Part shown: positions 25,074 through 35,042 of the stretch, piece after piece
Layout of the letters: each line of letters opens with the position of its first letter
Position numbering within the stretch: position 1 is the first letter of the stretch
NCBI GenBank assembly: GCA_900767645.1
Contig: CAAFZY010000030.1
Coordinates: forward strand, 1-45,179
Reading direction: 5' to 3'
DNA from: Alphaproteobacteria bacterium
GTDB lineage: Bacteria > Pseudomonadota > Alphaproteobacteria > RF32 > CAG-239
Length of the DNA: 45,179 nt
Made by a program: the position numbers and the translations under genes
The notes under the pieces: model-generated
What the model was told of the DNA's origin: nothing
Database searches by the model: none
What the model saw: the letters and a program-made list of their open reading frames with translations, nothing else

Positions 25074-26498
25074 TTAGTCAATCTTAATCGGCAGGTATAC
25101 GGTAAAAGTGGTGCCGTTATAATTTGTTGAACTGACGGTTAAGTTGCCGCGGTGACGCATAATAATCTGTTTGGCAATGGCAAGACCCAAACCGGTGCCT
25201 TTGATATTTAAGTTTTTATGCTCTTGCATACGGTAAAAGCGCTCCGTAAGGCGTTTTAAGTCATCGGCGCTGATTTTCGGGCCTTTATTATTCACGGCGA
25301 TGGCTAACGCTTTACCTTTGGCAACATTAAAACTTTTTGACGCCGGAATATTTTCAACTTCTTTGACCGTCACGGTAACATCACCCGGACTAACGCCGTA
25401 TTTAATCGCATTATCCAGCAAATTTTGCACCAACTGGCGAACCTGATGCGAATCTGCGGTAATAAGCGGTATTTTATCGGCAACTTCGGTAATAATATGC
25501 ATATTGCGTTCCGCGGCTCTTAAAGAAAGGGCATCAGCGGCTTCTCTGATAACTTTAACTGCATCGGTTTGTTCATCAGGCAGTTTATCTTGCAACATTT
25601 CAATACGTGATAACGAGAGCAGATTTTCAATTAAAGACGACATAAATTCAGCTTGTTCCGCCATAATTTTTAAAAATGTATCACGGGCTTGTTCATCATC
25701 ATGCGCGGTAGTTTGTAAAGTTTCAATAAAACCGGAAATAACCGATAGCGGAGTGCGTAATTCGTGGCTGGCATTGGCAACAAAATCAGATTGCATTTTT
25801 TCAACCGTCATGGCTTTGCTTAAATCATACAATGAAATTACGGCAACCGCCCTACCCTTTGAAAACCACGGAAGTTGTTTAATATGGGCATACATTTTTT
25901 TATTGAGTTTGCCGGAAGCGTAAAAAATTAAATTTTCTGCCGCACTCTCTTTTTTAAGCACTTTATCAACTGCGTTGATAAAATTATCGGAAGCAAAAAT
26001 ATCGGTTACGTTTTTATCGGTAATTTTACTGTCAAGCATTTGACGTGAGGCTAAGTTAGCGCCGATAATATTGGCGGAGCGGTCAACCATCAAAATCGGA
26101 TCAGGCAGACTGTCAAGCACTGCCGTATCCGACATGGCTTGCGCCTCAAGCGCGTCGGTTTTATAAAGCCAAAACTTATGCATTGAATTTACCGCATCGG
26201 CAATATCTTTGGCTTCTTGCTCCGAAAAATTAAGCGTTGTATTATTGTCAACTTCACCTGAGGCAAGTCGATTAATATAACTTTTAACTTGTTGCAACTC
26301 CGAGGTAAGCGGAATTAAAAACACCAAATTAAACACTATGACCAATGCGTATGACATAATCGCCCAATAAGGCTCCAACAAATCAAGCACTACCAACAAA
26401 ATAAAAACCAGCGCTGCCGGCACCGACACAAACAAAACTCTGGCGGCAAAGTTTGAATTGCGCTCAATTGTTAAAGGTCCGATTTTTTTAAATAACAT
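25074..26498 (-). CDS. PhoR-like sensor histidine kinase
   Basis: This 474-residue membrane kinase has two adjacent membrane helices near the N-terminus (about residues 15-65), a short linker, a PAS-like domain (about 110-220, MVDRSANIIGANLASRQML) and a kinase core. The phosphorylated His is in FVANASHELRTPLSVISG (about 244), the N-box is NLLDNAIKYG (about 361) and the G-box is GTGLGLAIAKQII. The layout is that of PhoR, the phosphate-starvation kinase, but no phoB or pst gene is nearby and no response regulator is adjacent. I chose the ATG at 26498 because GAGG lies five bases upstream; an in-frame GTG at 26537 has none. Confidence 0.88.
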   Translation of the reverse strand: MLFKKIGPLTIERNSNFAARVLFVSVPAALVFILLVVLDLLEPYWAIMSYALVIVFNLVFLIPLTSELQQVKSYINRLASGEVDNNTTLNFSEQEAKDIADAVNSMHKFWLYKTDALEAQAMSDTAVLDSLPDPILMVDRSANIIGANLASRQMLDSKITDKNVTDIFASDNFINAVDKVLKKESAAENLIFYASGKLNKKMYAHIKQLPWFSKGRAVAVISLYDLSKAMTVEKMQSDFVANASHELRTPLSVISGFIETLQTTAHDDEQARDTFLKIMAEQAEFMSSLIENLLSLSRIEMLQDKLPDEQTDAVKVIREAADALSLRAAERNMHIITEVADKIPLITADSHQVRQLVQNLLDNAIKYGVSPGDVTVTVKEVENIPASKSFNVAKGKALAIAVNNKGPKISADDLKRLTERFYRMQEHKNLNIKGTGLGLAIAKQIIMRHRGNLTVSSTNYNGTTFTVYLPIKID

Positions 26499-26619
26499 AA
26501 AAACCTCATACAGTGTTTGCAAAAAAGCTGTTGACACTTCCTAAAAATAGCTATGAAGCTGCTTTGAAAATATATTATTATGTAACAGGTTTAAATTTGT
26601 TTAACGGTGATGATGCCTT

Positions 26620-29304
26620 ATGAGTAACGGATATGCCAATTTAACGCCCGCAATGGCACAATATATGAAAATTAAAGAAGCCAATAAAGATTATTTGGTA
26701 TTTTATCGTATGGGCGATTTTTACGAGTTGTTTTTTGACGACGCCTTAGTGGCTTCAAAGGCATTAGACATTGCCTTGACCAAACGAGGTAAAGCTGAAG
26801 GACAAAATATTCCGATGTGCGGAGTGCCCTTTCACGCTTACGAAAACTATATGGCGCGCCTTATTCATCAGGGCTACAAAGTGGCAATCTGCGAACAAAT
26901 GGAATCTCCGGAAGAAGCACGCAAACGCGGTGCAAAATCAGTAGTACAGCGCGATGTTATCCGCCTCGTCACCCCCGGAACTTTAACTGAAGACAACTTA
27001 TTGGACGCACGCAAAAACAACTATTTGCTTTGCTGTAATAAAATAAACGGCAGCTTTGGTTTTGCATGGCTTGATTTATCCACCGGAGATTTTTTCACCA
27101 AACTGAATGAAGTTTCAGGCGGGCAAACCGCGGCTTGTTTACAATCGTTTTTAACCAAAATCAATCCGGTTGAAATTATTGCGCCCGACAGCATGATGCA
27201 AACGCCCGATTTGTTTCATATTCTTAATTTATACCGTGAAAAACTAACCGTTCTGCCGCAAGCGCGTTTTAATGCCGCATCAGCAAAACAATCGCTTGAG
27301 AAAATGCTGAAAGTAAAAACATTAGACGCATTCGGTAATTTTTCAAAGCCGGAATTAGCGGCCGCCGGCACGATTTTGGATTATGTTGAAAATACGCAAA
27401 AAGGCAAAATGCCGCGTATTAAAAAACCGATTAAAATCAGCGACGCGCAATGTATGGAAATCGACAATGCCACTCGTAACAGTTTGGAAATTTTTGAATC
27501 GGTCAACGGAGATAAAAAAAATTCGTTGCTCGGCACCATCGACCGCACCATCACCGGAGCCGGCGCCAGATTGCTTGCTTACCGTCTAAATAACCCCTCG
27601 CTTGATATTAATGAAATAAACCGCCGTCTTGATTTGGCTGACTTTTTTATCAACATTCCGGAAATAAGAACAGAATTGCGTGAATATTTCCGCGATTTTG
27701 CCGATTTGGAACGCGCGGTTTCGCGTCTGAGTTTAGGCAGAGGCGGACCGAAAGATATGGCGATGCTCGGCATCACCTTGTCATTTATTCCCAAAATAAA
27801 AAATCTGATAAATGCGTACGGAAAATATAATAAATTGATTGCCGCATTGCCTGATGCGGTAAGCAATGCGCTTGCCAAATTGCGTGACTTCAGCCCTATT
27901 GTTGACAATATCGGACGGGCTTTGCTTGATGTTGAAGATTTACCGATTTTGGCACGCGACGGCGGCTTTATCCGCGAAGGATATTATCCGGCATTGGACG
28001 AAATTAAAAATATGCAAAAAAACAGCCGCGAACTTATTAATGCATTGGAACAAAAATACATTCAAGAAACCGGCATCTCCAACCTGAAAATCCGTTATAA
28101 CAATGTACTCGGATATTTTATTGAAATTCCGGCAAAATTTGCCAAAGACATTTTGCAAAATCCGCAATTTATTCATAGACAGTCGGTTTTAAATGCATCT
28201 CGTTTTGTAACAGTTGAATTAACTGATTTAGAAAAAGAAATCAGAAGCGCGTCGGAAAAATCCGTTGCTATGGAAGTTGAGCTTTTTGCCAAATTGACAG
28301 AGGATATTTTATGCGCCTCCGATGACATTTCCGTTTCGGCAGGCGCATTGGCGGAACTTGATGTTGCCGCCGCCACCGCTGATTTAGCGGTTGAGGAACA
28401 ATACTGCCGTCCGATATTGGATAATTCCACCGTATTTGAAATTAAAAACGGACGCCATCCGGTCGTGGAATTGGCACTCAAAAAAGAAAAAGTCGCCGAA
28501 TTTGTGGGCAACGACTGTTCCTTAAACGGCGAAAACAATCGTATTTGGTTGCTTACCGGTCCGAACATGGCTGGTAAATCAACCTTTTTGCGGCAAAATG
28601 CCATTATCGCCATTATGGCGCAAACCGGATTTTACGTTCCGTGCACCGCTGCCCGCATCGGCATTATCGATAAGGTATTTTCAAGGGTCGGCGCTTCCGA
28701 TGACTTATCGCGAGGACGGTCAACTTTTATGGTTGAAATGGTAGAAACAGCGGCAATTTTAAATCAGGCAACCCCGCGCTCATTTGTTATTTTAGATGAA
28801 ATCGGACGCGGAACCGCCACTTACGACGGGCTTTCAATTGCTTGGGCAGTGGTTGAGCACTTGCATGAAGTAAACCGTTGTCGCGCTCTGTTTGCAACCC
28901 ATTATCACGAGCTCACGGCTTTAACCGAAAAGCTTGATGCTCTTAGCCTGCATTGCATGAAAATTAAAGAATTTAACGATGAAGTGATTTTTATGCATGA
29001 AGTTATTGTCGGCACGGCCGATCGTTCATACGGTATTCATGTGGCCAAATTGGCCGGCTTACCTGAACTGGTGTTACAGCGCGCCAAACAGGTTTTAACT
29101 TCGCTTGAAAACTCACAAAACACAGTCGGTTCTGCCGATATTGAAGCTAAACTGCCGCTGTTTTCTGACTTGCAACAACAAGTTGCCGCCGAACCAAAAC
29201 CTTCGGAACTTGAAATTGCAATGCAAAATCTAAATCCGGACGAACTGACTCCGCGCGAAGCATTAGATAAACTTTATGAGCTGAAAAAAATAGCCGCAAA
29301 ATAA
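26620..29304 (+). CDS. mutS: DNA mismatch repair protein MutS
   Basis: MutS recognises mismatches and small loops and starts repair with MutL. The 894-residue product is full length. The mismatch-binding Phe motif is near the N-terminus (VFYRMGDFYELFFDD). Domains II-IV follow, then the ATPase with Walker A GPNMAGKSTFLRQN (about residue 646) and Walker B VILDEIGRGTATYDG (about 723). The C-terminal helix-turn-helix region includes ELTPREALDKLYELK. It is monocistronic, convergent with uup, and their stops lie one base apart. Confidence 0.98.
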   Translation: MSNGYANLTPAMAQYMKIKEANKDYLVFYRMGDFYELFFDDALVASKALDIALTKRGKAEGQNIPMCGVPFHAYENYMARLIHQGYKVAICEQMESPEEARKRGAKSVVQRDVIRLVTPGTLTEDNLLDARKNNYLLCCNKINGSFGFAWLDLSTGDFFTKLNEVSGGQTAACLQSFLTKINPVEIIAPDSMMQTPDLFHILNLYREKLTVLPQARFNAASAKQSLEKMLKVKTLDAFGNFSKPELAAAGTILDYVENTQKGKMPRIKKPIKISDAQCMEIDNATRNSLEIFESVNGDKKNSLLGTIDRTITGAGARLLAYRLNNPSLDINEINRRLDLADFFINIPEIRTELREYFRDFADLERAVSRLSLGRGGPKDMAMLGITLSFIPKIKNLINAYGKYNKLIAALPDAVSNALAKLRDFSPIVDNIGRALLDVEDLPILARDGGFIREGYYPALDEIKNMQKNSRELINALEQKYIQETGISNLKIRYNNVLGYFIEIPAKFAKDILQNPQFIHRQSVLNASRFVTVELTDLEKEIRSASEKSVAMEVELFAKLTEDILCASDDISVSAGALAELDVAAATADLAVEEQYCRPILDNSTVFEIKNGRHPVVELALKKEKVAEFVGNDCSLNGENNRIWLLTGPNMAGKSTFLRQNAIIAIMAQTGFYVPCTAARIGIIDKVFSRVGASDDLSRGRSTFMVEMVETAAILNQATPRSFVILDEIGRGTATYDGLSIAWAVVEHLHEVNRCRALFATHYHELTALTEKLDALSLHCMKIKEFNDEVIFMHEVIVGTADRSYGIHVAKLAGLPELVLQRAKQVLTSLENSQNTVGSADIEAKLPLFSDLQQQVAAEPKPSELEIAMQNLNPDELTPREALDKLYELKKIAAK

Positions 29305-29305
29305 A

Positions 29306-31123
29306 CTACTCGCCGCTTTGCAAGGCTTCAATTTTCATTTGCAATTCAAGCCATGCGGTTTCTTTTTCATCTTTATCCAGCTGACATTCCTGCAATTCGG
29401 CGGTTAAGCGGTCAAACTCCTCCGGATTGCGAGTGTAAAGCTCAACATCTTCAGACAATATTTGTTCAATGGCGGCAATTTTTTGTTCAAGCGCCGCAAT
29501 TTCATCTGGCAGAATTTCATTCAAGCGCTTATCTTTATAGCTCAAACGCGATATTGCTTTGAGTTTACCTCCCTCTTGCTCCGCAGACGGCAGCGGCTTG
29601 GCTTTTTTAACTTTTTTAACCGGTTTGTTTTCAAGCTTGGCTATTAATTCCGAATAACTTCCGATATGCTCAATAATCGTGCCGTCACCTTTCATATACA
29701 GCAATGATGTTGCCACTTTATCCATAAAATCACGGTCGTGACTTACAATTAAAATCGTGCCCTGATACTCGTCCAAAACCTCTTGCAACAGGTCAAGCGT
29801 ATCCATATCCAAGTCGTTGGTAGGCTCATCAAGTACCAAAAAGTTAGAAGCGCGTGCCAAAGCCACCGCCAGCATCAAGCGGTTTTTCTCACCGCCGGAC
29901 AAAGATGATACCGGACACTGCGCCTGCTCCGGCTTAAACAAAAAGTCTTTCAAATACGCCACCACATGGCACCAATGCCCGCGCACCCAAATGTGGTCGC
30001 CTTCATTGCACAAGGTTTTCCATAAAGTTTTTTTAGGGTCAAGCGTAATGCGATTTTGGTCAAAATAAGCTTCTTCCAAATTTTTACCCATACGCACAAA
30101 ACCGGAATCCGGCGCAATTTTTTTGGTAAGCAATTTAATTAAAGTGGTTTTACCGGCGCCGTTAGGACCGACCACACCGATGCGATTGCCCTTCATAATT
30201 CTGATAGAAAAATCTTTAACAAGTTCACGTTCGCCGTACGATTTGTAAATATGTTTAGCCTCAATAACCAAGCGTGAACGCACCTCGCCGGAATCGATTT
30301 CCAAATTAACGGAGCCGATTTGTTTAACTTGCTCGCGGCGCTCTTGTCTTAATTGTTGCAGGCGGCGCAATCTGCCTTGATTACGTTTGCGACGGGCGGT
30401 AACGCCTTTATGCAGCCATTCGGTTTCTTCCTCAATTTTTTTATTAAGGTATTTTTGAGCAATAATTTCTTGATCTAAAATTTGTTCCTGCCATTCATCA
30501 AAAAACGCAAATCCCTTATTGTTAGTGTACAGCACGCCGCGGTCAAGCCAAAAAGTTTTGTGCGAAACATGCTCTAAAAACATACGGTCATGGCTGATTA
30601 CAACAACCGCTCCGGTAAATTTATTGATAATTTCTTCAAGTTTTTCAATAGTTGCAATATCCAAGTGGTTGGTCGGCTCATCAAGCAGTAAAATATCAGG
30701 TTCACCGATAAGAGCTTTGGCAAGCGCCGCCTTTTTAATTTCACCGCCGGAAGATTGTTGCGGAGATTGATTTTCCAAAATACCAAGATGTTTGATTAAA
30801 ATATCAGCCTTGTATTCTTGCCCTTCGCCGTTGTTTTCAAGCCCTGAGAGCACCACTTCACGCAAAGTTCCAAAAGCTGAAAAATCAGGTTCCTGCGGCA
30901 TATACGAAATTTGCGTGCCGGGCTGAATAAAAATTTCGGCCTTATCCGGCTCAATTACGCCGGAAATAACTTTGAGCAAAGTCGATTTTCCGGAACCGTT
31001 GCGCCCGACCAGACAGACTTTATCGCCGCGGCTGATATTTAATTCGGCTCCGGTAAAAAGAGGTTTTAATCCAAAACTCAGCCATGCGTCTTTAACAGAG
31101 TATATCGGCGGTTCAAACGGCAT
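29306..31123 (-). CDS. uup: ABC-F ATPase, Uup type
   Basis: ABC-F proteins are soluble tandem ATPases that act on ribosomes or, for Uup, also on DNA stability. The 605-residue protein has two ABC domains: Walker A VGRNGSGKSTLLK and VGPNGAGKTTLIK, signatures SSGGEIKKAALAKAL and LSGGEKNRLMLAVALA, and Walker B ILLLDEPTNHLD and FLVLDEPTNDLD. A linker and a C-terminal coiled coil (about the last 75 residues, LPDEIAALEQKIAAIEQIL) follow, which points to Uup. I chose the ATG at 31123: AGGA stands about 7 nt upstream. An in-frame start at 31153 would add ten residues without a clear ribosome site. Confidence 0.92.
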   Translation of the reverse strand: MPFEPPIYSVKDAWLSFGLKPLFTGAELNISRGDKVCLVGRNGSGKSTLLKVISGVIEPDKAEIFIQPGTQISYMPQEPDFSAFGTLREVVLSGLENNGEGQEYKADILIKHLGILENQSPQQSSGGEIKKAALAKALIGEPDILLLDEPTNHLDIATIEKLEEIINKFTGAVVVISHDRMFLEHVSHKTFWLDRGVLYTNNKGFAFFDEWQEQILDQEIIAQKYLNKKIEEETEWLHKGVTARRKRNQGRLRRLQQLRQERREQVKQIGSVNLEIDSGEVRSRLVIEAKHIYKSYGERELVKDFSIRIMKGNRIGVVGPNGAGKTTLIKLLTKKIAPDSGFVRMGKNLEEAYFDQNRITLDPKKTLWKTLCNEGDHIWVRGHWCHVVAYLKDFLFKPEQAQCPVSSLSGGEKNRLMLAVALARASNFLVLDEPTNDLDMDTLDLLQEVLDEYQGTILIVSHDRDFMDKVATSLLYMKGDGTIIEHIGSYSELIAKLENKPVKKVKKAKPLPSAEQEGGKLKAISRLSYKDKRLNEILPDEIAALEQKIAAIEQILSEDVELYTRNPEEFDRLTAELQECQLDKDEKETAWLELQMKIEALQSGE

Positions 31124-31253
31124 TTTATATCCTTTCATCATCAATAATGCCATAACTTACATTTTTTAAAAAATTTTACAACAAGATTTACCTTGAAAGT
31201 GCATTTTTTTTACTTTAGTATTGCGGTATCGCGTTTTTAAGAAAGGCTCTTAA

Positions 31254-32399
31254 ATGAAAAATTTCGTATTTATTCTGTGCTGTTCGGCGTTGTTGCCGTA
31301 TTGGGCGCACGCACAATCAATCGATTTGGCCGCTGGCATTAACGGAGATAACGACAACTCCGCTGTTTTAGAACAAAAAATTGAAGTTAAACAAGATGAT
31401 AAGAAAGTTGCCGATGACAGAGGCATTTTCTCGTTTTTGAATTTTTCATTTATTAAAAAACCGGCAACGCTTGAGAGTAAACCCGCTGTTGAAACTGAAA
31501 AGAACGGCGAAAACGCTCAAGAAACTCCCGAAACCCCGTTACAAAAAATTCACCGCCTTGCCGAAGAAGGAAATTTAGAATCGCAATTAGCATTGGGATA
31601 TATGTATTTATATGGTGAAAACGGTGTTACCGGCGACTATGCAAAAGCTTTTAAGTATTATGAAATGGCTGCCGCGCAAAATGATAAAATCGCTCTTAAC
31701 AATTTAGGAAGTTTGTATTTTAACGGTATCGGCACGGAAGTTAATTACGTTAAAGCCGCCGAACTTTTTGCGCAAGCCGCCAAACTCGGCAGTGATGACG
31801 CCGCCGTTAATTTGGCCTTTATTTATTTAAGCGGCAACAACCGGAGCGAAAATCAACAAGAAGCAGTTGAGCTGTTCAGGCAAGCCGCCAACGCCGGCAA
31901 CAACACCGCGCGTTTTATGCTCGGATATGCTTATTACAAAGGTTTTCAGGTTCAACAAGATTATTACAAAGCCGTTGATCTGATGAAATTTTCATCAGAA
32001 GCCCAATTTGATGAGGCGCAATATGTGTTGGCATTAATGTATATAAACGGACAAGGCATCGCCAAAAACTACGGCAACGCAGTTAAATATTTAAGCGCCG
32101 CCGCAACACAAGGCAATGTTCCGGCATTAATGAAACTTGCCGATATTTTAACCGAAGGAACAATGTATCCGCGCAATCTGGTACGCGCGCATATTATGTA
32201 TAACATAGCCTCGGTTTTAGGAGCGCCCGACGCTGCGCAAAAACGCGATGATTTGGAGCAAAAACTTAAACTTGAAGAATTACTTCCGGCGCAAACAACT
32301 GCCGAAAAGTTTAAACCAAAGCCCTCAGAGCTTACGTCATATATTCGGCAGACCTTTGGCAACAATATCCGCCGCTACATTGATGAAAATATGAAATAA
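31254..32399 (+). CDS. Secreted Sel1-repeat protein
   Basis: This 381-residue protein has a signal peptide ending AHA|QS (about residue 21), a charged low-complexity region (about 25-100) and about six Sel1-type tetratricopeptide-like repeats (about 100-330), recognisable by units such as LALGYMYLYG...DYAKAFKYYEMAA and LNNLGSLYFNGIG. Sel1 repeats are protein-interaction scaffolds; in bacteria they often work in the periplasm or in host interaction. No catalytic domain is present. It is ten bases upstream of the flippase-like gene and may form an operon with it. Confidence 0.85.
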   Translation: MKNFVFILCCSALLPYWAHAQSIDLAAGINGDNDNSAVLEQKIEVKQDDKKVADDRGIFSFLNFSFIKKPATLESKPAVETEKNGENAQETPETPLQKIHRLAEEGNLESQLALGYMYLYGENGVTGDYAKAFKYYEMAAAQNDKIALNNLGSLYFNGIGTEVNYVKAAELFAQAAKLGSDDAAVNLAFIYLSGNNRSENQQEAVELFRQAANAGNNTARFMLGYAYYKGFQVQQDYYKAVDLMKFSSEAQFDEAQYVLALMYINGQGIAKNYGNAVKYLSAAATQGNVPALMKLADILTEGTMYPRNLVRAHIMYNIASVLGAPDAAQKRDDLEQKLKLEELLPAQTTAEKFKPKPSELTSYIRQTFGNNIRRYIDENMK

Positions 32400-32409
32400 C
32401 TTTAAATAC

Positions 32410-33609
32410 ATGGTGATTAAATTGAAAAAACAAAATACTAAAACCGAAACCGCTAAAAAAGGCATGGGTTATAAAACCAAACGTTTACTTAAAAAGCTGA
32501 TTTCATGGGCGGGGCTGTTCTTTTTTGCCCTTGCCGCGTTTATGATTTATAAGCAACTTTCAAAATACCACCTTGAAGATTTGAAAAACGCGCTGTTAAG
32601 TATTCCGACGCGTAATTTGCTTTATGCCTGCCTTGCTTCATTTTGCGGTTATGTCGCGTTGTCGTCGTATGACTTTTTAGCGCTCAAATACATTAAGCAC
32701 AAACTGTCGGCATGGAAGTGGATTTTTGCCGGATTTATCGGATTTTCAGTCAGTAACAACGCCGGACACGCCATTGTTTCGGGCGGAGCAATCAGATACC
32801 GCCTATATACCAGATGGCGTATTCATGCCGATGAAATTGTTAAAATGGTAACCTTTTCCGGCTTTACCTATTTGGTTGCTTGTTTCTTTTTAATTATTGT
32901 CGGCTACGTGATAACTCCGGAACACGCCTTCGGCGAAGGCGCGCTTTCGCAAATGACGACCGCGGTTATTGCCATTGCCTCATTTATCGGACTGCTGATT
33001 TATTTCGGCGCAAGCGTGTTTTATAAAAAGGCAATTAATATTAAGGGCATCAAGTTTGCCATTCCGAGTTTAAAAATGTCAGCTGCGCAAGTTGTTATCG
33101 GCAGCGCTGACATTTTAATGGCGTCATTGGTGCTTTATTTTACATTAATCCATTTTATTGATATTCCGTTTGATGTATTTATGGGCGCGTTTATCATTGC
33201 GCAAATTTTAGGGGTATACAGTCAGGTTCCGGGAGGGCTCGGCGTGTTTGAGCTGGTTTTCTCCAACATTATTCCGGGGGCTGATAATCAAGCGATGTTA
33301 TTCGGCGCACTGATTGCTTACCGCATTATTTATTATCTGTTGCCGCTGATTTTATCAGGTGTTGCCTTGTTCTCATACGAGGGATATTTGGCGCATCGGC
33401 AAAATGAAATTAAAAAACAGCGTAAATTAACCATGCTGAAAAATTATTTGGTAACCAAAACCAAAAACATTTCGGAAACGGCTCATAATACCGCGCATAA
33501 CATAAAAGAAAAAGCGCACAATATTACCGCAAAAGCCAAACATATCGGACACAAAGAAGAGCCCGTTAAGGCAGGTAAGTCAAAAACCGCCCGCCGAAAA
33601 AAGAAATAA
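32410..33609 (+). CDS. Flippase-like membrane protein (MprF N-terminal/YbhN family)
   Basis: This 399-residue protein has about eight membrane helices and fits the lysylphosphatidylglycerol synthase transmembrane (flippase-like) family. Supporting motifs are the segment GFIGFSVSNNAGHAIVSGGA with IRYRLYTRW after it, and QVPGGLGVFELVF. It lacks the C-terminal aminoacyl-transferase domain of MprF, so it is not expected to make lysyl-lipid itself; members are thought to move lipids or lipid-linked sugars. The C-terminus is a very basic tail (about residues 335-399) with the repeat-like sequence AHNTAHNIKEKAHNITAKAK. Confidence 0.82.
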   Translation: MVIKLKKQNTKTETAKKGMGYKTKRLLKKLISWAGLFFFALAAFMIYKQLSKYHLEDLKNALLSIPTRNLLYACLASFCGYVALSSYDFLALKYIKHKLSAWKWIFAGFIGFSVSNNAGHAIVSGGAIRYRLYTRWRIHADEIVKMVTFSGFTYLVACFFLIIVGYVITPEHAFGEGALSQMTTAVIAIASFIGLLIYFGASVFYKKAINIKGIKFAIPSLKMSAAQVVIGSADILMASLVLYFTLIHFIDIPFDVFMGAFIIAQILGVYSQVPGGLGVFELVFSNIIPGADNQAMLFGALIAYRIIYYLLPLILSGVALFSYEGYLAHRQNEIKKQRKLTMLKNYLVTKTKNISETAHNTAHNIKEKAHNITAKAKHIGHKEEPVKAGKSKTARRKKK

Positions 33610-33618
33610 GCTTAAATT

Positions 33619-33654
33619 AAAATCCGCCAAAGCAATCGCTGAGGCGGATTTTTT
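33619..33654. terminator. Bidirectional rho-independent terminator
   Basis: AAAATCCGCC (33619-33628) and GGCGGATTTT (33643-33652) form a perfect 10-bp stem, extended inside by AGC/GCT. T-runs lie on both strands. It sits between the flippase-like gene and the convergent MBOAT gene and marks the end of the glycan operon; its last bases touch the MBOAT stop. Confidence 0.85.
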
Positions 33655-35038
33655 AAAACCGAAAATAAATAAACGGGTTATAAGTTGATGACGCAAGCGC
33701 CGCTGTTGAGAGCATAAACAAAATAAGTAGCCAAATATTAACCGCCAAATCAGCCCATAAACTTTTAACTGCCACCATGTTTTTAAATAGCGGCAAAGCG
33801 CAGATTATTGCCACCGCAAAAACTATCAGCTCAAAATTGTCAACATAAGCGCCGATTTCGTTAGTGATATTGTGAGAGCTTAACAGCCCGAACATATTTT
33901 GCAAATAAGCGTAGGCATAAGTTAAATTTTCAGCGCGGAAGATTACCCAGCCGACAAGCAGCACCAACAAGCAATACGCATGATGCAACAGCTTAAAGCG
34001 GCTTGTTTTATGCCAACCGCTGAGTTTTTCTAAGATGACAAACGCACCGTGCCAAACACCCCATGCCACAAACGTCCATTCTGCGCCGTGCCAAATTCCG
34101 GTTGCCAAAAACACCACCGCCAAATTAAATATCGTGCGAGCCGTGCCGTTGCGGTTGCCGCCGAGCGGAATATACAAATACTCCTTAAACCAGCTTGAAA
34201 GCGAAATGTGCCACCTTTGCCAAAACTCACTGATTGATTTAGAAATGTACGGATAATTAAAGTTTTCAAAAAATTTAAATCCAAACATGGCGCCAAGCCC
34301 GATAGCCATATCCGAATAGCCGGAAAAGTCATAAAACAACTGCAATGCATAAGCAAGCGCACCCACCCACGCGGTCAAAACATCAAAATCGGCAACCGGC
34401 TGTGCAAATATGGCATCTGCAACTATGCCCAACGTATTGGCAATCAGCACTTTTTTAGCAAGACCGATAATAAAGCGCCGCACCCCGTATAACACCTTAT
34501 CCGGCGTAATACTGCGGCGACTTAACTGCTCTGCCATATCATGATATTTTACAATCGGCCCCGCCACCAACTGCGGAAACAGCGTAATATAAAGTGCCAA
34601 CCTGAACACATCAGACTGCGCTCGCACCTTGCCGCGGTAAACATCTATTAAATAAGACATAGCCTGAAAAGTATAAAATGAAATACCAATCGGCATAATC
34701 ACTTTCAGGAGCGGAATATCTGCTCCGGCAAACGCGTTGATATTTACGGCGACAAAATCAAAATATTTAAAATAAAACAAAAAGCTTAAATCGGTAATTA
34801 CGGAAGCTGTTAAAATAAAGGTTTTGTGCTTTTGAAAGCGTACAATCAACAAGGCGCCGAGCCAATTAATAAGCACGGTTAAAAGCATAATTGCCACATA
34901 ACGCGGCTCACCCCATGCGTAAAAAAGTATGCTCGCCGCAAGCAACAAGCCGTTGCGAAAACGCGGCGGCGTGAGCAGATAGGCAGCAAAGACCAATGGT
35001 AAAAACAAAAACACAAACGTCATGGAAGAAAACAGCAT
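33653..35038 (-). CDS. MBOAT O-acyltransferase (AlgI-like)
   Basis: This 461-residue protein with about ten membrane helices belongs to the membrane-bound O-acyltransferase family and resembles AlgI. The family motif is GTGIWHGAEWTFVAWGVWHG with the active-site His, and the conserved upstream segment is FWQRWHISLSSWFKEYLYIP. AlgI-like proteins move acetyl groups across the inner membrane for O-acetylation of exported polysaccharide. The next gene upstream is an AlgJ/AlgX-like partner, the usual pairing. It is the last gene of the five-gene glycan operon, four bases after its neighbour. Confidence 0.94.
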   Translation of the reverse strand: MLFSSMTFVFLFLPLVFAAYLLTPPRFRNGLLLAASILFYAWGEPRYVAIMLLTVLINWLGALLIVRFQKHKTFILTASVITDLSFLFYFKYFDFVAVNINAFAGADIPLLKVIMPIGISFYTFQAMSYLIDVYRGKVRAQSDVFRLALYITLFPQLVAGPIVKYHDMAEQLSRRSITPDKVLYGVRRFIIGLAKKVLIANTLGIVADAIFAQPVADFDVLTAWVGALAYALQLFYDFSGYSDMAIGLGAMFGFKFFENFNYPYISKSISEFWQRWHISLSSWFKEYLYIPLGGNRNGTARTIFNLAVVFLATGIWHGAEWTFVAWGVWHGAFVILEKLSGWHKTSRFKLLHHAYCLLVLLVGWVIFRAENLTYAYAYLQNMFGLLSSHNITNEIGAYVDNFELIVFAVAIICALPLFKNMVAVKSLWADLAVNIWLLILFMLSTAALASSTYNPFIYFRF

Positions 35039-35042
35039 TGCA

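Noticed and set aside
26531..26560. TTGACA at 26531 as a mutS promoter
   Set aside because: No acceptable -10 box lies at 16-18 nt; TATGAA is only 15 nt away and partial.
31254..32399. Sel1-repeat region as a DNA repeat array or CRISPR
   Set aside because: The repeats are protein repeats with diverged DNA; there are no identical direct repeats with unique spacers.
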